NCBI GenBank assembly: GCA_025531455.1
Contig: JAMYHL010000006.1
Location: 124,001-188,000 of the forward strand
DNA from: Apiotrichum sp. Y4204
Taxonomy: Eukaryota > Basidiomycota > Tremellomycetes > Trichosporonales > Trichosporonaceae
Direction of reading: 5' to 3'
DNA length: 64,000 nucleotides
In this document: positions 33,346 through 43,295 of the stretch, in pieces
Layout of the letters: each line of letters starts with the position of its first letter
Position numbering within the stretch: the first letter of the stretch is position 1
Made by a program: the position numbers and the translations under genes
Notes under the pieces: model-generated
What the model was told of the DNA's origin: nothing
Databases searched by the model: none
What the model saw: the letters and a program-made list of their open reading frames with translations, nothing else

Positions 33346-36300
33346 ATGAGCAGCAACGATCCCGCGCAGCCTCTGGCTGCCGCCCAGCAAGCTCTCAGTA
33401 ACGGCACGGGAAACGGCATCAGCGATAGTTTAGACGAGGGTGGGAAAGGCCAGAAACACCGCCAGGGCGACGGGGACGACCTGGGCAACCGGGACGCCGG
33501 AGTACCCACGGCGGATACAGCTACTGCAGCGGAACCAGCCGATACCGCTGATACGGCCAAGCAGCACCACCACCACGACACGCTCGCAGCCTTACTGGGG
33601 AGTGGCAGCGAAAGCGCCAGCACAAGCACAAGCGCAAACGCAGGCGGGAGAACCGACACGCAGCATCCATATGGCACGACCCGCGACGACCTGCAGGCCC
33701 GCCGTGACACGGAGCACTGGCGCCAGCGGGGCCGCGCGAGTCTAGAACTCGGTACGTCCTCGTCTCCGTGTTCTGTTTTCTGCGTTGTGATTTGTGAACA
33801 CTCTGTCACGTCCTCATCGCTTAACACTGTCCTACGCAACACGACACCAGATCACATTCACATATAACTGTCCTATACCCCATCCCCTCGTCCGGCTCTG
33901 ACATGCTCGCAGAACGCGCCGTCGCCGCGCAGCTCGGCGTGCCGGACAAGGAGCACAAGCGCAGCTCCTTCTCCATTGCGATGGGAAACGCCTTTGACAA
34001 TATCGGCGCAGCTGTCAGGCAGCCGGATCCCCCATCGGCGTACGCGTACAGCAACAGTGCACCGGCACAGGGCGCAGCTACCTCTTTCTCCCCTTCTCAA
34101 TCCCCGCCGCCAACAGCGAACACCGGCATCCCACCAGTTCCGTACGCGGGAGGTATCCCACCAACGCCATATTCTTCGGCGGCGGAATACGGCACCCCGC
34201 CGCAACAGCCGTACCAACTCGGCATCTCCCCCAGCGGGTACGCCTCACCATCGTCCGCATCCAGCACCCCAACCGGTACACCAGGAGTGCGGGCCAAGAA
34301 GCGCCGGCTGCCGGTGCCCCCACGGCCGCGGCCGGACAGCAGTGAGGACTGGTTGATCCCGGGCAGTACAGATACGAAGCCGAACACCAACACCGATACG
34401 AAGCTTAGCAGCAATGCCGACACCAAACCCCTCGCCAGCAGCATCACCGAGACAAATGGGAAGCGCGATCCATCCCCGCCCCCGGCCAAGGAGGCCTTAC
34501 CGCCCTCGCCGGCCACCAAGCCACTTCTGAACGTAAATGTCGCGTCGCTCGATGACGACACGACCGTCTTCTTTATCGACGACAACATGCTGCTTCCGTA
34601 TGAAGAGGAGGAGGAGCCGCGCACGCCGATTCCCCTCTTACCGGACCCAGACGCGCCAGACGCGCTAGAAGACACGCCCATGGAGAGGGACGTCTCACCC
34701 GACCCCGACTCGCGCGCGGCGCGCGGCGCGTCCTTCTCCGCAGTCGGACACAGCGGCACGGCGCTCTCTCCGGTCGCGCGCTTCTTTACTCCAGAACCGG
34801 GACCCGCAACTGACGATACCCATTCTCACGGGCATGATCATTCCGCAGGGCACACGCGGTCGCGTGCCTCGTCTTCCTCCTCGTCGTCCTCTCTGTTCGA
34901 GGATCTCGGGGCCCCGGCCCCAGAAACCCCGATGGGAGGACCGGTCGTGGACGCAGCGCACGCACCGACGGCAGCGACCTCGCTCGCTGCGTCGGCTGAC
35001 GGGCCCACGTTCCGCCCCTCGAGCTTTGGCCCAGGCACGCTCGGCTCGAACGGCGTGCCGCCTTCGGTGGACGACCGCGCGAACGGCGACGAGAGCGGGG
35101 ACAAGCACATGGGATCGCTTGGCGCGGTGGGCGGCGCGGCAGCACTCGCGGCGCTCAAGACCGCACCCGAGACACGCATGGGCGGCGAAAAGGCAGACTG
35201 GAACTCGTCCATGACCGCCATCCACGGCGGCAGCGAGGGCCACCATCTCGTCATACCTCCCCTGCTCCGGGGCAACTCGGAGTTTACGGTTGACTCCTCG
35301 CTCACCGGCGCTAGTGGTCCTGACGGTGTTGCGGCTGCGACTGGTGCAGCTGCCGGAGCGACGGCGCTCCATGCCCCCGAAGGACATCTCGGTGTGCCCC
35401 AGCACGATCCCTCACCCTCGCCGCTTGCCTCCCCCGGCCTGGATTCGGTGCTCCGCATGCCGAGAACGCCGGGCATGTACCTCGACCCAACGGATACGGC
35501 GCACGGCGCTGATCCCGCAGCGTCGACCGCGAGCATCACTGCCATCCGCGCTGGCCAGGAGGGCCATATGCCCCTCGTGCACGCTCGCCCGCGGGTGGAT
35601 CCGTCGCGCACCCCGTCCTCGCTCACCACTTCCAGCCTCCAGACCCCCGCGACGGTCGGCTCGACCCCCCTCGCCCAGCCCCCACTCACGGCCGCTGGAA
35701 TCGAGGATCTTGATGGAACTGAGAACCACGTTTCCCCCGTGGGATCAGAGACCAAGGTCAGCGAGATGACACAGCATACGGCCCCAGAGGCTCAGAAACC
35801 TGAGACGGAAGTCGAGCCCGGAACGGAACGCCAAGTGCAAGGTCTTGGGATTGAACATGCGTCTCTGGACCGTGGGGCGACCGTTACATCGGACGAGCGC
35901 TCCCCAATCGGTGGTGGTGCCACTCTCGCGGCAGCGGGCGCAGGAGCAGGCCTGGCAGGCGCAGCAACAGCAATGCACGCCAGCTCCCCCAGCCGCTCAG
36001 CAGCGAGTCTCTCGCCAGCGAACCGCTCGCCGGCAACCCACTCTCCGAAGCACTCACCGGCGAATGGCTCAGCGGCGAGTTCGATCCCCAGCTCTTCGCC
36101 GCCGCTCGGTTCGCCGCGCGAAGGGGACAAGCCGTTGCCGGCCTCGACGCCACGCGCGAAGAGCCGCCGCGTCCCCGTCCCGAAGATGGACTATATCGCG
36201 CCTGTCGAGTCGCTTTCTCCCGGTAATGTGGAGCAGGCCGTCGGCCACCCGGCCACAAGAGGCGTGCCGGGTGCCGCGCGCGAGCCCGCCACATATCCCC

Positions 36301-37334
36301 CGCCCAAGTGGGATGGACCGGCCGAGCACGAACACATCCACCACAAGCAGCTGCTGCATAATAAGAGCCCAGCCAAGCGAGAGGACATGGCGCTCCCTCG
36401 TGAAGAGAAAGCCCTTCCGATTCCCCAGGGTGAGAAGGACTTGCCGGTACGGCAAGACACGCGGGGTGAACCGGAGAGTGCGCGCGACGCAGCTCAGTCG
36501 CGCGATGTACCCGAGCAAATGGCGACAGCCACGCGCCACCCGCAGACGGCTGCCCACCCAGAGCAGCTAGCCACAACGACACGCCAGCACAATTCCGAGC
36601 AGATCCCGCCAACCGGGCAGCACCCCGCGTCTCCCCAGCCAGAGCCGATGGAGGAGATGATCCACACCGCCGGACCACAAGACCACGAGCGGTTGGAGAG
36701 CCCGCAGAGCCCTTCGGACAACTCCCCTCGGCGGCGCCACAGTCTGTCCGGTTCGCGTCGCACGGCGGGCAATCTTGTGGGCAGCCTGTTCCGCACCGAC
36801 GGCACGCGCCCCAAGACCGAGGTTCAGACAGACACGGACGAGGAGCCGTGGCGTCCTGAACCAGGATACCAGGGCGTCTCGGGGCTGGGAATCGAGAACC
36901 GGCCTGTGCGCTCGAGGTCGCGCTCGGGATCTATGTTTGGCGCGGCCAAGGCCGTCGTCTCGAGCGCCGGTTCGGCGATCACGAATGGCGTGCGCAGCGT
37001 CAGCTCGCCGTCCTCGTCGCGTGTCAATGCCAGTGCGAACCCCCTGAGCCCAGGATCCCCGACCGTCTCGCACCACCACAGCACGTTCAGCACGGACGCG
37101 TCCGACCCGCCCTCGCCGACCGCTACGCGGCCGCTTACAGACGACATGCGGGATGCTCGTGATCCCCAGGCATCGCAGACACACTCGCGCAACGTTTCGT
37201 CGTCGAGCTCGAGGCGCAAGATGGGTGGAATGGGGATGGGCGGGAGCAGCATCTTCACAAAGCTCAAGAGCGACATGAAGGCGCTTGGCGCGGAGGCCAA
37301 GGCCAAGACGTCCAAGACCAAGCTGAGAAAGTGA
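33346..37334 (+). CDS. Large low-complexity protein of unknown function
   Basis: Two exons, 33346-33751 and 33913-37334, give 1275 residues. I do not recognise a family. The best ordered-looking segment spans the intron: RRDTEHWRQRGRASLELERA followed by VAAQLGVPDKEHKRSSFSIA and MGNAFDNIGAAV (about residues 125-175). The rest is Ser/Pro/Ala/Thr-rich and probably disordered. Two degenerate copies of an element, SMTAIHGGSEGHHLVIP and SITAIRAGQEGHMPLVH, sit about 115 residues apart. Short linear basic/Pro motifs (KKRRLPVPPRPRPDS; KSRRVPVPKMDYIAP) could be SH3-type ligands. The C-terminus is basic (AKTSKTKLRK). The reading frame stays open for 3.4 kb and codon use matches neighbouring genes, so it is a real gene. 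The 33346 ATG is the first Met of a natural-looking sequence; an in-frame upstream ATG at 33217 lies in leader-like sequence. Confidence 0.8.
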
Positions 37335-37849
37335 GAAGGAAAACAAAGAGGATCGGACCCAGGTGGAGACGTGATATCTAGTGAGCAGAGGACAGGGCGG
37401 GCGCACTGGGCTATAATCCATGAGTACTCGGTCCCCGCGTCGCCGTAATCGTACCGCAGCTCTGTAATGTATGTTAGACGGATGCGCAGTACTGCAGTGT
37501 GGGACAAGTGGGGATGATGGGATGGGGTTGCATAGGATGGGAAGTGAGTCGGAAGCAGGTATCGCTGAGAAACTGCACATGATGGACATTATAGACATGA
37601 TTGGTCGTGAACTCTACTGTATTGGCCGCACGGCGTCCATCTGCCGGCTTTCTCGTATGGAGAGGCACTGAGAATGTGATATTGATGGGCAGGGCCGCTA
37701 GGTATGACGGGAAAGATGCGTTGTATGAAGCTCGAAGGTCATCAGGTATAACTTAAGGACAAAGGGCAGAGGAGAGGACAAAGGGCAGAGGAGCGGGCAA
37801 AGAGGTTTCGGCCAGTCGTTACCAGAACCACTTTGCCATTGCGCTGTGG
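37335..37849. other. Convergent intergenic region with a 19-bp tandem repeat
   Basis: 515 bp between convergent stops. It contains two perfect adjacent copies of a 19-nt purine-rich unit at 37756-37774 and 37775-37793, with a partial third. No gene seen. Confidence 0.7.
37756..37793. repeat. 19-bp tandem repeat, two perfect copies
   Basis: The unit AGGACAAAGGGCAGAGGAG is repeated directly, lying in the 3' region of the exonuclease gene. Confidence 0.85.
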
Positions 37850-38616
37850 TCAGCTCCGTATGGTGTCTTCAGCTGGAACCCACTTTGGCACGCCCGCAAT
37901 CTCGCTGCCAGACGCCAACGTCTGCTCGTACGCCTCGCGGACGGAGAGGAAGAGCGCCATGGTCGTCCTGGCGTCCTCGATCTGATGTCAGATGTTCACC
38001 ATAAATAACAGCTCACAGGACAGTGCTCTCCGCACTGAATATCTTTTCCAAGCACCTCCTTGGCGAGGAGCTTGAGGCTCGGGAAGCGGCCCTCCTTCGT
38101 GATCCCCATGCGCTCGCGGAGCGGGTAGAACAGCGCCGTGTCCCGCATCTGGTGGTAGTCGTGCCGGTGCTTGATGGCAGCAAGGTCATTGAACAGCGTG
38201 TGCCCCACCACAATCTTATCAGCCAGGAGGGGGATAACCTCCGCCCGCACTTTTTCGTACGTCGGTGCTGCCATCAGTCATGAGAGACGGTAAAAGACGT
38301 ACCGCCCTCCAAGTCTTCGGGACGGATGCCGCTCGCTGTCGTGAGTTGCACTGGGCCAATATGTAACTCACCATGCGTGAGGTAGTTGATTACATTGGCC
38401 GGGTGCACAAACGAGTACGAGTGGTATACGACCGCTCCCGTGTAGTCAACAATGGCAATCCTGTTGTGAGTTGATGATGACGGGAGAAACTTAACTCACC
38501 GTGCCAGCTCGTGGCGGCCGGTACACATAACCATTTCGCAGTCTATGTATAAGATTCTGCTAAAGACTGTGCCTACCGATAGCGACGTAGCGCTCGAGGG
38601 GGATGGGCGTCGCCAT
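37850..38616 (-). CDS. DEDDh 3'-5' exonuclease, ISG20/REX4 type
   Basis: Six exons (38616-38577, 38542-38500, 38460-38372, 38335-38303, 38267-38017, 37981-37850) give 195 residues, so it is essentially just the exonuclease domain. Exo motifs are all visible: DCEMV right after residue 14 (Exo I), IVVGHTLFNDLAAIKHRH (Exo II), and EHCPIEDARTTMALF (Exo III with the catalytic His/Asp). ASGIRPEDLEGAPTYEKV and QMRDTALFYPLRERMGI are family-typical. Related proteins (Rex4, ISG20, AEN) trim or degrade RNA in the nucleolus or cytoplasm. It lacks the N-terminal basic extension of Rex4, so I leave the symbol blank. Its start is 244 bp from the divergent magnesium-chelatase-like gene, suggesting a shared promoter. 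Confidence 0.9.
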
Positions 38617-38860
38617 GGTGGTGGTGGAGATGATGAGAGAGGGGAAGGAAACAAATGTTGTGATCAGTTGAAGGGACTGCCCCGCCAGGGGACAGTGGAC
38701 ATCAAAAGTGGAGGTTGGACCAGACACATTCCTCCCGCAACGGTACGAAAGTTGGAACCGGTAACTCGCGCTCGTATCGTCGCTCTCTCCTTGACACCCG
38801 GCCCGCTCTTGAGAACGGGCTGCATACATCTCGGAACACCTTGGTCTCCACACCGCCAGC

Positions 38861-40069
38861 ATGCTCCCGAGTCCCGGCAGCCCCGACTTTACGCCCGCGC
38901 TGTTTGCGGCTCTCGCCGCCGACCCGTCTCTCCTGAACTGGCCGCTAGACGGAGAGCTCTTGGCTGCTTTCCTCCTTGCATTCATCGTGAGGGACGGCGG
39001 AATAATCATCGATGTACCGTCTGCGCGGCGCTCGTCGGGGATCTTGCGCTCGGCACATATTGCTGCTGCGGTGAGTTGGACGATAGGTTCTGGTGTGTAC
39101 CAACAGTGTCGCAGCTTACACGCAGTATCTGACCAGCATCTTCGGCCTCGAGACGCACCTCCTTCAACTCACGGCGGAGAGCATGACCTCTGATGTACAT
39201 GTTCTCGGACAGGCAATGGTCGTTACGGGGCTGGAGGACGCGTCGCCACCGGTGCTCATCAAGGTGCGGCAGGAGATGCGCAGGCCCGAAGCGCCGTTCT
39301 TGGTCTGGGTGCGCGACGAGGACCGCGACGATGCGCCGCTGTGGCTCGTGAGTGCAGAGGTTGTAGCCCGGTTGACATCCAGCTTGATCTCTTCGCCTGT
39401 TCGGCGGCCATTTACGAGCACGAGCTTCCTCCAGAGGGTCTCACGCGCAACGCCCTGATTCCGCCAGAATACATTGACGATCTCAATGCCCTCCTCCGTC
39501 TCTCACATATTCACCCTCCCCTCGAACTCCACATCTCAAACCTCATTGCGGCGGCAGAGCTACATCCCCAGCTGATAGCGAGTATTAGCCAGACGGGGTC
39601 ACGTACGCTCACCGACATGGTCCGCGCCCACCGCCTCCTCTCGTCTCCATTCACAATACCCGAAGGATGGCGAACCTCCCTCAAAGCCTGGCATACTGTC
39701 CACGGGAATTCCTCGGGGATCCCTCCTCATGGTTCTCACCACCAAGGGTTTGCAGGCGGGCCAGGTGGCGTGTCAACGTGGGGGGAGCGTGCGGGCGAGG
39801 CCGCACGGGCAGAAGCCATGCTCGGCACAGGGGCGGAGGACTGGTTCTGTACCCCCGAGAATGTGAACGGTGCGCTCGACCTCGTGATACGTCACCGTCT
39901 GCGCGTCCGCGACCCGGGCGAGGGTGCCCTGTGTGCGCTCGACTCGACTGCCCTCAAGCGCACAGAACATCTGCGCAGGGACCTCACGCCGCGGAACAAG
40001 AGGGACATGGCACGCCGCAAGCGCGCGGTCATAGATGAGGCTCTCGAGCAGATGATACGCACAGTCTAG
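38861..40069 (+). CDS. Degenerate magnesium-chelatase-like AAA protein (fungal family)
   Basis: Three exons, 38861-39070, 39126-39347 and 39383-40069, give 372 residues. The first acceptor was set at 39125 because only that AG brings AYLTSIFGLETHLLQLTAES into frame. There is no Walker A or B motif. The arrangement recalls the fungal family often labelled magnesium chelatase-like: an N-terminal helical part (GELLAAFLLAFIVRDGGIII), AMVVTGLEDASPPVLIKVRQ in place of the AAA core, LWLLDLFACSAAIYEHELPP where BchI-type proteins have the DRF region, a lid-like IPPEYIDDLNALLRLSHIHP, and a terminal DLVIRHRLRVRDPGEGALCA resembling the BchI/YifB HRLR motif. Fungi make no chlorophyll, so the enzymatic label would be misleading. 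The relationship is inference from pattern; the gene itself is well supported. Confidence 0.7.
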
Positions 40070-40678
40070 GTGCGTGCTCGGACTGGCGCATCACGTCGGC
40101 GTCGCGATGGGGACGCGTCGTGTGTATGCAGGTGCGTAAGTGCGCCACTGCAATTGAAACGACCTGGATGTTCAGGTGCAGAGTTATTGTTAGTGTCTAT
40201 TTGTCTCAATTGAACCCCCCTCATAGTTGAGCTTTAAAAGTAGCGTCTCGCGTCGGAGGGTCGGGGTGTGTTGTTTACACGCCGACATGGCGCGCGTTCT
40301 CCGTCCACCCTTGCCTTTCCTTTGCTTGCCTTCCTTCCTTTGGATCGACGCGCGACGGACATGTAGGACCTGGTGCACGAGCGCGTCTCTGGGATCTGGG
40401 ATCCCGGGATTTCTAGGATTCTCTATTTGTACTCCTGGGATTCTACTGTCCTTTCCCCTCTCCTTGTCATTCATCTCTTTCATTCTCTTCTCATTCTTCA
40501 TTCGTCACTCTTCTTCTTCTTCAATCCCTTTCTTCACTTCTTCTCTGCATTCGATACATTATACCCCTTCTCATTTTCTTTGACATCATAGACTCGTTTC
40601 CCCGCCTTCATTGTGTATTATTCTCTCGTCTCGAACATTCATTCTCCTTCTTAGCGACACCTCTTTCCGTTCTATACA
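40070..40678 (+). promoter_or_regulatory. Upstream region of the Ser/Pro-rich gene with a long CT-rich leader
   Basis: 609 bp. From about 40430 to 40600 the plus strand is strongly pyrimidine-rich (many CTTC/TCTT runs) just upstream of the start at 40679, a feature common in leaders and promoters of fungal genes. No coding sequence seen. Confidence 0.5.
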
Positions 40679-42578
40679 ATGCGCCTTCCTTCCATCGACC
40701 TCGGCGGTAGGAAGGACCGTCCTTCGGGACGTCCGTTTCTTCAAACCTCGAGTAGTAACCGCAGCCTGGCATCCGTGTTTCGTCCCCGACTGGATTCCGG
40801 AGCGTCGTGCAACAGCGTGCCGGCCCCTCAACCAACACCTGTCCGATCGGCATCGACGCGTTCACTGGCAAACAGGCTTACTCGCGCCTTTGGCTCGCTC
40901 GGTGGCAAACCCGCGGCGAGCACGTTTGAGATTTCCGCTCCCATCAGCTCAACGGTCAAGCACCCTGGCATTGCCCTGTCCGAGTTTGGCACGCCTGTTC
41001 GCACTGTCGACGGATGGGATGAAGTTGTCCGTGTCAGCTGTGGCGCCGGAGAAGAACCAGACAGTGAGTGGCAGCTTCACATGTGAACGAGCACTGACCC
41101 TAGCACCATCTGTCCCTCTTCGCCCGCCTTACTTACCAAGTATCCGATCGACTTCTCCGTTGATATCTTTCGACACGACTCCCAAATCCGCCTCATCGCA
41201 CGCTGACAACGCCCCGTGCTTCCAGGCTCCAGTTCGCCACAGTGGAATGAGCGACGGGATCCCACCGCTTTGGCAAGAGTCACCGCTTCGTGCACATGCG
41301 CGTCATATATCCTTACCAGCCTCAGGGGCACTGACGCCTCGCGACTGTGAGCCGATCACACCCATGCGCCACTCTGCGCACCCAGTCACACCTGGGTCAG
41401 TGCAGCTCACGCCCACGCGTCCTCGAAACAGTTTCAAGCGCGGAGCATTCTACGAGCGCACGTCGCAACCAGTGTCACTTGTCGCGGAGCCCATCCCAGA
41501 CCTGACGGGCACCTCGCCATCGTCTCCCACGTCCTCGTCCACTTCATCTGCCGTGTCACAGTCGTTCAAGATTCGTCGCAAACCTGTTCCCAAGCTATAC
41601 ATTGATACCCACAACGTTGACCCAACGGACGCCATCCCAACACCTAGTTCGTTTCCCCCGACCTTCTCTCTCCCGCTGGAACCTCCAATCTCGCCCCGTT
41701 CTACCTCTATTGACTCGTGCTCGACTCACAATGCACGTCCAGGATTTTCGAGCTACTTCTCGTCGACGGATTCTCTCTCGAGGATGTCGTCGTCGGTTGA
41801 AGACGTTTCTCCCACGATAGCGATTCCTGTCAACTTATCCTCGAGTCCAGCGGGATTCGACTCATTCCAGAACGAGATCGACACCATATTCAACGATTTA
41901 CTCGAACAGTGCGACACATCACCTCGTTCCAGATCTGCGAACAAGCACCAGCGTGCCCAGTCGTTGCAGCCTGCTAAACCGACGTCTAACGGGCCCCTAA
42001 CCTCTGCGCGTATGATCAAGCTCCCCGATGGTGGCCTCCCGCGCAACTTTTGCGTCCGCGACTTCAAGCACCTGGACTCTGTCGACGAACAGGGCTCGGA
42101 GGAATCGGACGAAGAGAACCGGAACAGATTGGCGAACACCACGCGTCCGAAACATCGTCGCGTATCTGACCTCCCGCCATTCTTCCCTTCGGGACGTAGC
42201 TTTGAGATTATTCGGTCGCCCTCAAAGTCCGCGCCTCCGGCCGAGACCCAGACGCCTGCCAAAACATTCGGGGGTCGTGTCAAGAATTCCGCTCTGGGAC
42301 TGGAAGATGCAGTAAGCTGATGACTTCCTATTGAATCCAGACTTACCGTCAGGTCGCAACTGATACCTCTTCCGCCAATGTTACCCCTGTCAGCAGTGCG
42401 TTCCTCCTTACCCGTACCAGCTAATGAGCAGAGCTTGGCGCCCTGCTGAATCAAAGGTCCATGGTGGACTCCGACGAGCTGACCCTCGAGTCGAAACGAA
42501 TGAGTAAGTCAATGGCTGTATCGCGATCTGATAGCAGTGGAGCAAGCTCGCCGGCGCCGGGCACACACCCTAAAGTAA
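40679..42578 (+). CDS. Ser/Pro-rich protein of unknown function
   Basis: Five exons are proposed: 40679-41063, 41104-42311, 42353-42395, 42432-42504 and 42539-42578, giving 582 residues. The first two are secure; the last two depend on short introns of 36 and 34 nt. If the final intron is not removed, the frame runs to 42754 instead. The protein is rich in Ser/Thr/Pro with possible phosphorylation sites (SPRSTSIDS, PTPSSFPPTF, HRRVSDLPPFFPS). More ordered-looking parts are KIRRKPVPKLYIDTHNVDP, FQNEIDTIFNDLLEQCDTSP and MIKLPDGGLPRNFCVRDFKH. I do not recognise a family. The composition suggests a regulatory or cytoskeleton-associated protein, but that is a guess. It converges on the cystathionine lyase gene. 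Confidence 0.72.
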
Positions 42579-43295
42579 CGGAAACCTCTAAACAACGGAA
42601 TACCCAACAGCAACAATCCTCATGCCCGCCCTCTAATGTAATCATCCTAGTTGTCAATGTCTCTCTCCAATCCGCTTCACGCTCCATGACGAGTTATGCA
42701 TTCTGGCGCGACGCCGAATGCACTGTATCGCGACAGGAAGTTGAGTTGCCATGAGCGTTGTGTGCGACAGCTTGTTTTGTCTGTTGTCGTCTACCCGTGT
42801 GGCAGCGCCACAAACACAACAAAGTCACTGACGTTCCACCTGCTGGCGTATGGTTCTTTCAGACCTACCGGTTTGGCAACAGGTTGTCGCCTCACCGATG
42901 GAATTTCAACTGATGGACCTGCGTCTTATCCTCGCTGTTCATGAAAGTCGTGACCGGACCTACCTTTGTCGGCGGATATTGAACTAACCGATCTGACCAT
43001 TTCGAGCTGGTTAGTACTACATCGTCCTATCTGCTCACTCCGTGTTCACTCTGCTTCAGTTGCACGGACAGGGCTGCGCGAGATGATGAATCGCATGAAT
43101 TGCATGATGGGAGTTGATTGAGATTATGCTAGGGTGGTATACACACACTTTGAGTATGACTCGTCTAAAAAACGGCTGTCTCGGTCTACACAAAGTACAG
43201 GGGCCACGATCCGGAGGGAAAACAGGGGTTGGGGGAGGGGGAAACGAAAAAAGAAAAAGAGGAGATGGAAACTGTAAATTGAAATCTAATCTGCC
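42579..43295. other. Convergent intergenic region
   Basis: 717 bp between stops of the Ser/Pro-rich gene and the cystathionine lyase gene; AT-richer than the exons, with a G/A-rich stretch at 43200-43280. No gene seen. Part would be coding if the last intron of the upstream gene is retained (to 42754). Confidence 0.55.

Noticed and set aside
34838..35755. A 305-codon minus-strand frame within the 1275-residue gene
   Set aside because: Shadow of the low-complexity sense frame; no conserved motif and lies wholly inside a better gene.
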